Origin: Actinomycetota bacterium
GTDB taxonomy: Bacteria > Actinomycetota > Thermoleophilia > Gaiellales > Gaiellaceae
NCBI GenBank assembly: GCA_013695295.1
Contig: JACDAS010000042.1
Location: 1-14,550, forward strand
Reading direction: 5' to 3'
Length of the DNA stretch: 14,550 bases
The notes beneath the pieces are model-generated. The model saw only the letters and a program-made list of their open reading frames with translations. It searched no databases and had not been told where the DNA came from. The translations under genes were made by a program, and so were the position numbers. Positions 6,242 through 13,276 of this stretch are shown here, one piece after another (position 1 is the stretch's first letter; each line of letters opens with the position of its first letter).

Positions 6242-7507
6242 TTGACGCAACCGATCCCCGAGCCAGCTGGCCTCGGACCGCGGTTCGGCGCGCTCGCGGA
6301 GCGAGAGTTCCGGCTGCTCTTCCTCGGCCGCGTCGTCTCCTTCTTCGGCAACGCGATCGCGATCGTCGCGCTCGCCTTCGCGGTCCTCGACCTGACGGGG
6401 TCGCAGTCGAAGCTCGGCCTCGTCCTCGCCGCCCGGGCGCTGCCGCAGGTCGTGTTCCTGCTGGTCGGAGGCGTCTGGGCCGACCGCCTGCCGCGGAACC
6501 TGGTCATGGTCGGCTCGAACCTCGTCAGCGCCGCAGCCCAGGCGCTCGTCGCCTTCGTGCTCCTGACGGGCACCGCGGAACTGTGGCACCTGATCGCGCT
6601 GCAGGCGATCGGGGGAGCGGCGTCGGCCTTCTTCTTCCCGGCCTCGAGCGGCGCCGTCCCGCAGACCGTCTCCCCGGCCCGGCTCCAGGAGGCAAACGCC
6701 CTGCTCAGGCTCTCGATCAACGCGACGACGATCGGTGGCGCGGCGGCGGGAGGCCTGCTCGTCGCCGGCGTCGGGCCGGGCTGGACGATCGCGATCGACG
6801 CCTGCACCTACCTCCTCGGCGCCGCCTTTCTCGCGCCGATGCGACTTCGCGCCGCTGCCCGAGCCGTCGCGGGCAGCAGCTTCCTCCGCGAGCTCATCGA
6901 GGGCTGGAACGAGTTCCGCTCGCGGACGTGGCTCTGGGTGATCGTCGTCGAGTTCGCCTTCCTGAACGCGGCCGCGAACACGTCGTTCGCAGTCCTCGGC
7001 CCGACCGTGGCGAAGCGGGACCTCGGCGGGCCGGCGGCCTGGGGGGCGATCCTGACCGGAGAGGCGGTGGGGCTCGTGCTCGGCGGTCTGCTGGCCCTCC
7101 GCATCCGGCCCGCGCGGCCACTCCTCGTCGCGAGCGGCGCAATCGTCCTGCTGGCGCCGCCGTTCGCCCTCCTCGGCCTTGGCGCTCCCGTGGCCGCGAT
7201 TGCCGGAGCGGCGGTGATCGGGGGAATCGGAATCGAGATCTTCGGCGTCCTCTGGGACACGACGATGCAGCAGCAGATTCCGGCCGAGGCGCTCGCGCGC
7301 GTCTATTCCTACGATGCGCTCGGCTCCTTCGTCCTGATGCCGATCGGCTTCGCCGTCGTCGGCCCGATCTCGAACGTCGTCGGCATCTCCGCCACGCTCT
7401 ACGGCGTCGCGGCCCTCATCGTGGTCTGCGTCGGGCTGATCCTGACGATCGGGGACGTGCGGACACTCGGGCGGCGGGAGGCACCGCCGACGGTCTCTAG
7501 ACCGTGA
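6242..7507 (+). CDS. MFS transporter (EntS/MFS_3-like exporter)
   Basis: 421-residue integral membrane protein with about 12 hydrophobic segments, of the major facilitator branch that includes EntS-type exporters. Recognisable features: LAEREFRLLFLGRVVSFFGN at the first membrane segment, the loop 2-3 signature GGVWADRLPRN, and FFFPASSGAVPQTVSPARLQ followed by EANALLRLS. The C-terminal half has LWDTTMQQQIPAEALARVYS, typical of this group. The start TTG at 6242 has no obvious ribosome binding site and follows the MBL gene by 19 nt, so coupling is likely. Its last 11 bases overlap the convergent glutaredoxin gene. Substrate unknown; probably a small hydrophobic compound or drug. Confidence 0.88.
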   Translation: MTQPIPEPAGLGPRFGALAEREFRLLFLGRVVSFFGNAIAIVALAFAVLDLTGSQSKLGLVLAARALPQVVFLLVGGVWADRLPRNLVMVGSNLVSAAAQALVAFVLLTGTAELWHLIALQAIGGAASAFFFPASSGAVPQTVSPARLQEANALLRLSINATTIGGAAAGGLLVAGVGPGWTIAIDACTYLLGAAFLAPMRLRAAARAVAGSSFLRELIEGWNEFRSRTWLWVIVVEFAFLNAAANTSFAVLGPTVAKRDLGGPAAWGAILTGEAVGLVLGGLLALRIRPARPLLVASGAIVLLAPPFALLGLGAPVAAIAGAAVIGGIGIEIFGVLWDTTMQQQIPAEALARVYSYDALGSFVLMPIGFAVVGPISNVVGISATLYGVAALIVVCVGLILTIGDVRTLGRREAPPTVSRP

Positions 7508-7856
7508 CCGTCTTCTCGACCGCCCGCCCCCGGTAGCCCTCGCCGAGTGACTCGAGGAGCTTCTGCTCCAGCTCGCCGGTCTCGGCCAGCTCCTGGACGA
7601 TGTCAGCGCCTCCGATCAGCTCGCCGCCGACAAACACCTGGGGGATGGTCGGCCAGCCCGAGAGTGCGGAGAGCTCCTGGCGGATCTGGGGGTCGGGCAT
7701 GATGTCGACCGCGGTCACCGGAGCCCCGGCCTCGCGCAGCGCCCGGAGCGCCCGCTCCGAGTTGCCGCACATGATCAGCTGCGGCGTGCCTTTCATGAAC
7801 AGGGTCACGGGCTCGGTCTTGATGAGCTCGTCGATGCGGGTTCGAAGCTGGGTCAT
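7497..7856 (-). CDS. grxD: Monothiol glutaredoxin, Grx4 family, with CGNS active site
   Basis: 119-residue Grx4/GrxD-type glutaredoxin. Such proteins bind a bridging [2Fe-2S] cluster with glutathione or a related thiol and pass it on, often together with BolA. Family features: FMKGTPQLIMCGNSERAL (active site C30-G31-N32-S33), WPTIPQVFVGGELIGGADIV (thiol-binding TIP and GGAD patterns). The usual active-site sequence is CGFS; here Phe is replaced by Asn. The C-terminal tail after residue 105 (GEGYRGRAVEKTVTV) is a short extension. The ATG overlaps the bolA stop by 4 nt (ATGA), and GAGAGGA sits just upstream. The 3' end overlaps the MFS gene. Confidence 0.93.
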   Translation of the reverse strand: MTQLRTRIDELIKTEPVTLFMKGTPQLIMCGNSERALRALREAGAPVTAVDIMPDPQIRQELSALSGWPTIPQVFVGGELIGGADIVQELAETGELEQKLLESLGEGYRGRAVEKTVTV

Positions 7857-8089
7857 CGCGTTCCTCTCGTTCGGATGCGGAGCTCGTGGATCGTGCCGTC
7901 GCCGAGCGGGCCCGAGAGCGCGTCGTAGACGAGCCGGTGCTGGTCGACCAGCGTCAGGCCGGCGAGCCGGGGGTGCGTGACCGTGACCTGAAAGTGGTCG
8001 CCTCCGCCCGTGCGGTCAACGACCTCGAGCACCGGGGCGTCCGGAAACGCCTGCTCGAGCAGGACCCTGAGGCTAGTCGCAGCGGACAC
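7853..8089 (-). CDS. bolA: BolA family protein
   Basis: 78-residue BolA-like protein, partner of monothiol glutaredoxins in handling iron-sulfur clusters. The sequence has the family core: LEQAFPDAPVLEVVD, GGDHFQVTV (29-37), and the helix HRLVYDAL (51-58) with the conserved His, ending IHELRIRTRGTR. The GTG at 8089 gives the normal family N-terminus (MSAATSLRVLLEQAF); the longer frame to 8143 adds only low-complexity residues. It is the first gene of a two-gene operon with grx4 (4-nt overlap). A TACGAT box lies 6 nt upstream. Confidence 0.92.
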   Translation of the reverse strand: MSAATSLRVLLEQAFPDAPVLEVVDRTGGGDHFQVTVTHPRLAGLTLVDQHRLVYDALSGPLGDGTIHELRIRTRGTR

Positions 8090-8095
8090 GCCCTC

Positions 8096-8101
8096 ATCGT
8101 A
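8096..8101 (-). promoter_or_regulatory. Putative -10 box for bolA-grx4
   Basis: On the minus strand TACGAT is followed by GAGGGC and then the GTG of bolA. The spacing of 6 nt fits a leaderless or very short leader; the GAGG is too close to the start to be a good ribosome binding site. No clear -35 found. Confidence 0.42.
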
Positions 8102-8145
8102 GCGGCGCCTTCCCGCTCGACAGGCGCACCCCGGGCCGGGCAATC

Positions 8146-8162
8146 TCTACTCACCTTGTAGA
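8146..8162. promoter_or_regulatory. Small inverted repeat upstream of the sulfate-operon remnant
   Basis: TCTAC-N7-GTAGA lies 25 nt upstream of the ATG at 8187, in the only spacer between bolA and the decayed sulfate-uptake genes. An operator for the neighbouring Rrf2/CymR-like regulator would be expected in this place, but the dyad is short and I know no consensus that proves it. Confidence 0.3.
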
Positions 8163-8186
8163 AAAGTCGAAAGATCAGGAGACCCG

Positions 8187-8273
8187 ATGACGAGAATTAG
8201 CATCGCTTTGACACTGATCGTGCTCGTCATCGCGGCGGGTGCGGCCGGGGCAAGAGGCGCTCGAGGTCGCTGA
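8187..8273 (+). pseudogene. Signal-peptide stub, probably the start of a sulfate-binding protein gene
   Basis: A good AGGAG (8177-8181) precedes ATG 8187. The 28-codon frame starts MTRISIALTLIVLVIAAGAA, a typical secretion signal with two positive-to-hydrophobic features, then passes out of frame into DNA that encodes the end of CysA and stops at 8271. No mature protein follows. Sulfate ABC operons commonly run binding protein, CysT, CysW, CysA, so the simplest reading is a deletion from inside the first gene to late cysA, leaving only its opening. The identity as a sulfate-binding protein is inferred from the cysA remnant, not from the signal peptide. Confidence 0.6.
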
Positions 8274-8628
8274 CGAGGTGGTCGTGATGAATGCCGGCAG
8301 GATCGAGCAGGTCGCGGCCCCGCGCGAGTTGTACGAGCGCACCCGCGAACGAGTTCGTGATGGAGTTCATCGGGGCGGTCAACAGGGTCGGCCAGACGTT
8401 CGTCAGGCCGCACGACCTCGAGCTCTCCCTCGAGCCGAACGGGACGACGGAGGAGTGCTGGTCGAGCGGCTCGTCCACCTCGGCTTCGAGGTGCGGGCGG
8501 ACCTCGTCCGCGCCGACGGGGCCCACCTCTCGGCGCAGCTGACGCGCGAGCAGACTCAGGCGCTCGAGCTGGCGCCAGGGCAGATCGTCTTCGTGCGGCC
8601 GACCCACGAGACGACCTTCACCACCTGA
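8251..8628 (+). pseudogene. cysA: 3' remnant of a sulfate ABC transporter ATPase (CysA-like), frameshifted
   Basis: Only the last ~125 codons of a CysA-type ATPase remain. They start just after where the Walker B/H-loop would be (QEALEVADEVVVMNAGRIEQ) and lack Walker A, Walker B and the ABC signature. An extra A at 8341 shifts the frame: GAG CGC (A) CCC GCG AAC. The text then continues as PANEFVMEFIGAVNRVGQTF, VRPHDLELSLEPNGTTEE. A compensating loss of one base near 8450 returns to the first frame: VLVERLVHLGFEVRADLVRA through ELAPGQIVFVRP to the stop at 8626. The NEFVM-F-G-VNR, FVRPHDL and VHLGFEVR stretches are characteristic of the CysA regulatory (TOBE-like) region. It cannot give a working ATPase. 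Confidence 0.82.
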
Positions 8629-8730
8629 CCCCGCCGGTCAGGGGACTGCCAAGGCGTCGGGCTCGGCGGTCAGCTCGGGGATCGCCGGAGGTGGTGTCCG
8701 GCCGCAGCTCACCCGCTGCGACGGACTCGA

Positions 8731-8870
8731 GCACCGATCGGGTGCCTGTTACCAGGCCAGGGCTCGACGGGCGTGGCCGAGGTGCCTGGCACCCAAGCAA
8801 GGCTCGAACGGACGTGGCCGAGCACCGACAGGTGCCTGGCACCCAAGCAGGGCTCGAACGGACGAGCGTG
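8731..8870. repeat. Degenerate 40-50 bp tandem repeat with GGTGCCTGGCACC palindromes
   Basis: Three imperfect units follow each other, each with GGTGCCTG..., then AAGCA(A/G)GGCTCGAACGGACG or a variant, then GTGGCCGA and an optional GCACCGA(C/T). Units begin at 8741 (diverged: GGTGCCTGTTACC), 8781 and 8831. The 13-bp palindrome GGTGCC-T-GGCACC is perfect at 8781-8793 and 8831-8843. No coding function is likely; the element resembles REP/BIME-type intergenic repeats. It sits inside the former rrf2 gene. Confidence 0.75.
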
Positions 8871-8880
8871 ATGCCGCGGG

Positions 8881-9050
8881 CGGACGTGGCCGGGTGCCAG
8901 GCACCGGCGAGCTCCCGGAAGGCGGCACTCCGACACGGACCTGCACATCTCGACGCCCCGTACGCCGAGATGCCTATCGAGGTCAGCGGTCCTACCGGGG
9001 TCATGTCCAGTACGGACCCGGCCGGGTGCCTGGCACCGGGTCATGTCTCT
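8881..9050. repeat. Second part of the palindromic repeat cluster
   Basis: Contains GGTGCC-A-GGCACC at 8893-8905 and GGTGCC-T-GGCACC at 9025-9037; the second has extra flanking complementarity (GACCCGG at 9015 against CCGGGTC ending at 9042) giving a longer hairpin. GGGTCATGTC is repeated at 8998-9007 and 9038-9047. Between the two palindromes lie about 120 bases with no recognised gene. Together with the tandem part this makes a cluster from about 8738 to 9050 that separates the two halves of rrf2. Confidence 0.65.
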
Positions 9051-9409
9051 TCCCGCCCGGACTCCGACCCAGACTTCGCGGAGGGGCTCCGACGAGCCGA
9101 CGTACTCGACTGCGTCGGGCGGTACCCCGCGTACGTTCGCGAGCGGCACCTCGACGACCCTGAGCACCTCGGCGAGCGTGATCTCGCTTCCCGGCCGCGC
9201 CAGCCAGTAGCCGCCCTCCGCCCCGCGCTGGCTCTGCACGAGCCCCGCGTGGCGAAGCTCGAGCAGGATGTTCTCGAGGAACCTGAGCAGGATCGCCTGC
9301 GCCTGGGAGATCCGCTCTCCCTTCACCGGCCCCGTCCCCTCCGCGGCCGCGAGCTCGACGGCGGCCCTGACGGCGTAGTCGGCCTTGGCCGAGACGCGCA
9401 CTCGCCGGC

Positions 9410-10462
9410 CTATGCGCCGGCCCGCTGCTGCATCGCGAGCCGGTAGGCGTCCACGTAGTCGGCGACCATCCGCTCGGTCGCGAAGCGCTCCTCCGCGTAG
9501 CGGCGGCACTCGAGCGGATCCAGCCGGTCGGCCTTCTCGAGCGCCGCGGCCATCTCGCGGTAGTCATCGACGACGATCCCGGTGACGCCGTGCTCGACTA
9601 CCTCCGGGACGGCCCCGCGGCGCGTCGCGATCACGGGCGTCCCGCACGCCATCGACTCGATCATCACGAGGCCGAACGGCTCTTCCCAGTCGATCGGGAA
9701 GAGGGTTGCGCGGGCGTCCTGGAGGAGCTCGACCTTCTCGCCGTGGGTCACCTCGCCCAGGTACTCGATCCGGTCGCTCAGATGCGGCTGCACGAACTGG
9801 CGGAAGTACTCGTGCTCCTTCGGCTCGCGCAGCTTCCCCGCGATCTTGAGCGGCAGCCCCGTCTCCGTGGCGACGGCGACGGCTCGGTGGCAGCCCTTGT
9901 CGTGGCTCATGCGGCCGAGGAAGAGCAGGTACTCGCCGCGATGGGGCTGGCAAGGGTAGAGCGAGAAGTCGATCGCGTTCAGGATGTTCGCGAGCCACGG
10001 CAGATCGGGCTTCGGCTTGCGCTGATTGAGCGAGACCGAGATCAGGCCAACCTGCGGGGAGACGCGGGCGATCTGCTCGTAGATGACGCCGCCCTCGCCG
10101 TCGAGCGGGCCGTGGATCGTGTGCACGACGGGAGTCCGCAGTGCGCCTCCGAGTGCCGCTGCCGGGAGGCCCGAATGGTCGTTGACGATGTCGAACTCGT
10201 CCGCACGCTCGTAGCAGGCGAGGGCGTGGTGGAGCTCGGGGAGCGAGCGGCCGATCAGCTCGCTCGGCGCCTCGGGGTAGACGGACGAGAGGGTCGCCGT
10301 CGTGCGGGAGTCCCCGGAGGCGAAGAGCGTCACGTCGTGACGGGCCGCGACGAGGCCGTCTGCAAGCAGAGCGACGATCCACTCGATCCCGCCGTAGCCC
10401 GTCGGGGGAACCGGGAACCAGACCGGCGAGAGCAGGGCGATCCGGAGCCGGGTCCCGTTCAC
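9410..10462 (-). CDS. GT4-family glycosyltransferase
   Basis: 350-residue cytosolic or membrane-associated retaining glycosyltransferase with GT-B fold. Features: N-terminal LRIALLSPVWFPVPPTGYGG (the glycine loop binding the acceptor/donor), VVHTIHGPLDGEGG (112-125), LLFLGRMSHDKG (179-190), and the GT4 EX7E motif from E261 to E269 in WEEPFGLVMIESMACGTPVI. The GTG at 10462 follows the glucosidase stop by 1 nt, so the two are translationally coupled. Donor and acceptor are unknown. Partnership with a debranching-type glucosidase suggests an alpha-glucan, trehalose-like or compatible-solute role, which is inference. Confidence 0.9.
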   Translation of the reverse strand: MNGTRLRIALLSPVWFPVPPTGYGGIEWIVALLADGLVAARHDVTLFASGDSRTTATLSSVYPEAPSELIGRSLPELHHALACYERADEFDIVNDHSGLPAAALGGALRTPVVHTIHGPLDGEGGVIYEQIARVSPQVGLISVSLNQRKPKPDLPWLANILNAIDFSLYPCQPHRGEYLLFLGRMSHDKGCHRAVAVATETGLPLKIAGKLREPKEHEYFRQFVQPHLSDRIEYLGEVTHGEKVELLQDARATLFPIDWEEPFGLVMIESMACGTPVIATRRGAVPEVVEHGVTGIVVDDYREMAAALEKADRLDPLECRRYAEERFATERMVADYVDAYRLAMQQRAGA

Positions 10463-10463
10463 T

Positions 10464-12524
10464 TCACGCCGGCTCCACGCTGACGCCGCCCTTCTCGACG
10501 CGCACGTCCCAGACGCGCCCGAACGCCCGGATCCCGGTCAGGCGGAGGTTGCCGACCCAGGCCGGCAGCTCGGGAGGCGCGACCGTCTCGAGCACCTGTC
10601 GTCTGCGGTCTGGGCGGAGCCCGAGGAGCGTCTGGAGCAAGAGCACCGGAGTGCCGGCAGCCCACGCCTGCGGCCGGGCAGCGGTCGGGTAGGCGATCGG
10701 AAAGGGCGTGTCGGCCCGGGCCATGCCGGCGAACACCTCCGGCAGCTGATAGTCCCAGTAGCCCGCCGCCTCCAGCATCCTCTGGGCGATCTTCTGCGCT
10801 TCGGGCCAGCGGCCGTACCGGGCGAGCCCGCAGGCGATCAGGGAGTTGTCGTGGGGCCAGACCGTGCCGTTGTGGTACGAGAGCGGGCTGTAGGCCGCGT
10901 CGGCGCTCGACATCGTCCGCACCCCCCAGCCGGACCAGAGGTGCGGCCCCATCAGCGCGTCCGCGAGCGCGTCGACCCGCTCCGACGGAACGATCCCGCT
11001 CCAGAGCAGGTGACCCATGTTCGAGCACATCGAGTCGACGGGTTGCTTGTCCCCGTCCAGCGCGAGAGCGTAGAAGCCGCCGCGATCTTCGACCCAGAAC
11101 TGCTCGTCGAACCGCCGCTGCAGGTCCGCCGCCTCGGCCTCGAGCCGATCGGCGAGCGGGCGATCGCGCCAGACCTCCCGCGCAAGCTCCGCCAGTCGCC
11201 GCTTGGCGTCGTAGACGTACCCCTGCACCTCGCAGGGCGCGATGGGGCCGGCGGCAGTGCGGCCGTCCGAGAAGCGTTGCGAGTCGTGCGAATCCTTCCA
11301 GGACTGGTTGTCCAGCCCTCGGGTGCTCTGCTTCTCGTACTCCACGAACCCGTCGCCGTCGCGGTCGCCGTGCGTGTCGATCCACTCGAGCGCCCGGAGC
11401 GCCGGCTCCTTGAGGCCGCGGACGAACAGGGCCTCGTCCGTCCAGCGCCAGACCTCCGAGAGCAGCACGAGGAAGAGTGGCGTCGCGTCGACGGTGCCGT
11501 AGTACGCGGGAAACCACTCCTTTGCGGCCTTGCCCTGGCGGACCTCGTGCACGATCTTGCCGGGCTCGGCGTCGATGTCGGGGTCGAGCTCCGTTGCCTG
11601 GAGCCCGGTGAGGACGTCGAGGGCGCCGCGGGCGAGCTCGGTGCCGAACAGGAGGGTCTGGAGCGAGGTGATGATCGTGTCCCGCCCGAAGACGGTCATG
11701 AACCACGGCATCCCTGCGGCCGGGAGCTTCTCGTAGCCGGATCCGCGCATCCGCAATGAGGCGAGGTCCGAGACGGCCTGGTCGAAGGAGTGCACGAGAC
11801 GATCCCAGTCGCCCCGGAGCTGCGGCACGCGGAGCTGCCACTCGGAGAGCGAGTCCTTGATCCGCGCAAGCTCCTCGCCGAAGCGCCGTCGCGCCGTCAC
11901 GGGGACGACCTCGAGCCCGTCGAGCGAGGGGACGACGTCGACCCGGAGCGCCCAGCGCTCGCGCGGCGCGAGCTCGATCCGATACGTCACGCAGCCGCCG
12001 TCGATCTCGCCTCGCTCGGACAGGATTACCTGCGTGCGGCCGCTCTGGCCGTCGCCGTCCTCGAACAGGAGCTGGTTCTCGGACTGGTCGAAGCGGGCGG
12101 CCCGAAGCGGCGGCAATGCCTTGGCGTGCAGCGGATCGCCGAGCGCGAAGTCGCGGTCCTTGACCGTGAAGATGTCCGCGAAGTCGGTCCCGAACTCGAG
12201 TGCAAGCTCGAACGACACCCGCTCCATCGACTGGTTCTGGACGGCGAGCCGGTCCTGCATCCCCTCGCCCACGAAGCGCTCGCGCGCGATCGAGAGCGCG
12301 TCCTGCTGGAGCCCGCCGGCCAGCGGGTTCCGCAGGTAGAAGGCGGCCGAGAAATACTCCACCTTGTCGGAGGAGAGACGGAGCGGCTTGCGGCCGTTCA
12401 CCGTCAGGCGCATCAGCGACAAGAAGCGGGTGTCCTGCGCGAAGAGGCCGCTCGTCTCGGCCTCGACGTCGCCGTTCTCGTCGCAGATGCAGAAGGTCGA
12501 GCCTTCGAGGATCGTCAGGGTCAT
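10464..12524 (-). CDS. Glycogen-debranching-type amylo-alpha-1,6-glucosidase
   Basis: 686-residue protein of two parts. Residues about 1-210 form the beta-rich GDE N-terminal domain (TFCICDENGDV, GLFAQDTRFLSLMRLTVNG). Residues about 235-640 form an (alpha/alpha)6 barrel with the GRDTIITSLQTLL (280-292), GLDNQSWKDSHDS (403-415) and SYHNGTVWPHDNS (549-561) motifs seen in GH63/GDE_C-like enzymes; the Asp of WKDS and acidic residues near these motifs are the likely catalytic groups. It is expected to hydrolyse alpha-1,6 branch glucose or a related oligosaccharide in the cytoplasm. The ATG at 12524 overlaps the SDR stop by 4 nt (ATGA). An upstream extension to 12629 is an SDR shadow. No signal peptide. 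Confidence 0.9.
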   Translation of the reverse strand: MTLTILEGSTFCICDENGDVEAETSGLFAQDTRFLSLMRLTVNGRKPLRLSSDKVEYFSAAFYLRNPLAGGLQQDALSIARERFVGEGMQDRLAVQNQSMERVSFELALEFGTDFADIFTVKDRDFALGDPLHAKALPPLRAARFDQSENQLLFEDGDGQSGRTQVILSERGEIDGGCVTYRIELAPRERWALRVDVVPSLDGLEVVPVTARRRFGEELARIKDSLSEWQLRVPQLRGDWDRLVHSFDQAVSDLASLRMRGSGYEKLPAAGMPWFMTVFGRDTIITSLQTLLFGTELARGALDVLTGLQATELDPDIDAEPGKIVHEVRQGKAAKEWFPAYYGTVDATPLFLVLLSEVWRWTDEALFVRGLKEPALRALEWIDTHGDRDGDGFVEYEKQSTRGLDNQSWKDSHDSQRFSDGRTAAGPIAPCEVQGYVYDAKRRLAELAREVWRDRPLADRLEAEAADLQRRFDEQFWVEDRGGFYALALDGDKQPVDSMCSNMGHLLWSGIVPSERVDALADALMGPHLWSGWGVRTMSSADAAYSPLSYHNGTVWPHDNSLIACGLARYGRWPEAQKIAQRMLEAAGYWDYQLPEVFAGMARADTPFPIAYPTAARPQAWAAGTPVLLLQTLLGLRPDRRRQVLETVAPPELPAWVGNLRLTGIRAFGRVWDVRVEKGGVSVEPA

Positions 12525-13276
12525 GCCGAGTCGCGGTGGATGCGGGCACCGCTCGACTGGGCCAGCGCCTTGACGACGATCTCGTCGACGTTCACGTGTG
12601 GGGGGCGGGTCAGCGCGAAGAGCACGCACTCGGCGATGTCGTCGGGTCGCATCGGCGTCAGGCCCTCGTAGACGGCTTGCGCCTTCGCGCTGTCCCCACG
12701 GAAGCGGACGAGCGAGAACTCGGTCTCGACGAGCCCGGGGTCGACGGTCGTGATCCGGATCGGCCGGCCGAGCAGATCCTCGCGGAGGGCGTAGGTGAAG
12801 CCTCGGACGGCGAACTTGGAGGTGACGTAGAGGGCGCCGTTCGGGTAGGCCTGACGGCCCGCCACCGAGCCGAGGTTGACGATGTGGGCGCCGTCGGCGA
12901 GGTGGGGCAGGCAGAGCCGAGTGAGCCGGATCAGCCCGTTCACGTTCGTCTCGAGCACCGTCCGCTCGTCGACCTCCGAGCTCGCGTCGAAGGGCTCGCG
13001 GCCGAGACCGAGCCCCGCAGCGTTCACGAGGACGTCGAACCCGCCGAGATGCTCTCGCGCAGCCTCGACGAACGCCTCGCAGCTGGCCGGGTTGGTGACG
13101 TCCAGCTCGAGCGCGGCGACCTTGCCGAGGTCCCGCACGCGCTCGACCCGCCGCGCACCGCCCACGACCGTCGCCCCCGCGGCAGCGAGCGCCCGGGCGG
13201 TCGCGGCTCCGATCCCGCTCGATGCCCCGGTGACGACGGCGCGCCTGCCGCTGAGATCTCCGCGCAAGCTCGACAA
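12521..13276 (-). CDS. Short-chain dehydrogenase/reductase (SDR, classical)
   Basis: 251-residue NAD(P)-dependent oxidoreductase. Cofactor motif TGASSGIG at 16-23, VNAAG (84-88; NNAG variant), N111, S137 in NLGSVAG, catalytic Y150 and K154 in YVTSKFA, and PGLVETEF after strand 6. An Arg pair after strand 2 (GARRVERV, 40-47) hints at NADP preference. The substrate is unknown. It is the first gene of the operon SDR, glucosidase, glycosyltransferase. Start choice: TTG 13276, or more likely TTG 13267 (three residues shorter), because TAGATT lies 7 nt before the latter. No Shine-Dalgarno sequence at either. Confidence 0.91.
   Translation of the reverse strand: MSSLRGDLSGRRAVVTGASSGIGAATARALAAAGATVVGGARRVERVRDLGKVAALELDVTNPASCEAFVEAAREHLGGFDVLVNAAGLGLGREPFDASSEVDERTVLETNVNGLIRLTRLCLPHLADGAHIVNLGSVAGRQAYPNGALYVTSKFAVRGFTYALREDLLGRPIRITTVDPGLVETEFSLVRFRGDSAKAQAVYEGLTPMRPDDIAECVLFALTRPPHVNVDEIVVKALAQSSGARIHRDSA

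Larger units (their letters stand above)
8638..9401 (-). pseudogene. Rrf2/CymR-like transcriptional regulator, broken by repeat insertion
   Basis: From GTG 9401 the frame encodes a normal Rrf2-family N-terminus of 117 residues: VSAKADYAVRAAVELAAAE, winged-helix RFLENILLELRHAGLVQSQR, wing GAEGGYWLARPGSEITLAEV, then PLANVRGVPPDAVEYVGSSE and REVWVGVRAG ending at 9051. No Fe-S cysteines are present, so it resembles CymR-type sulfur regulators rather than IscR. At 9050 the gene runs into palindromic repeats. Beyond them, pieces of the expected C-terminus reappear in two other frames: SVLESVAAGEL (8737-8705) and PPAIPELTAEPDALAVP with stop TGA at 8640-8638. The 5' frame itself stays open to 8709, which would add 113 repeat-derived residues. 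The gene starts 8 nt after the glycosyltransferase stop. The DNA-binding domain could still be made. Confidence 0.72.

Noticed and set aside
4075..6807. 910-codon open frame on the minus strand
   Set aside because: It is the antisense shadow of the gamma-lyase, MBL and MFS genes, which have clear motifs; the protein is low-complexity with no family features. Long antisense frames are expected at this GC content.
8709..9050. 113-residue C-terminal extension of the Rrf2 protein
   Set aside because: It is translated repeat DNA (repeating CQAPG/CLGARH-like peptides), not a protein domain; the true Rrf2 tail is found in other frames beyond it.
8731..9050. CRISPR array
   Set aside because: Repeats are palindromic, of unequal spacing and partly tandem, with no unique regular spacers and no cas genes nearby.
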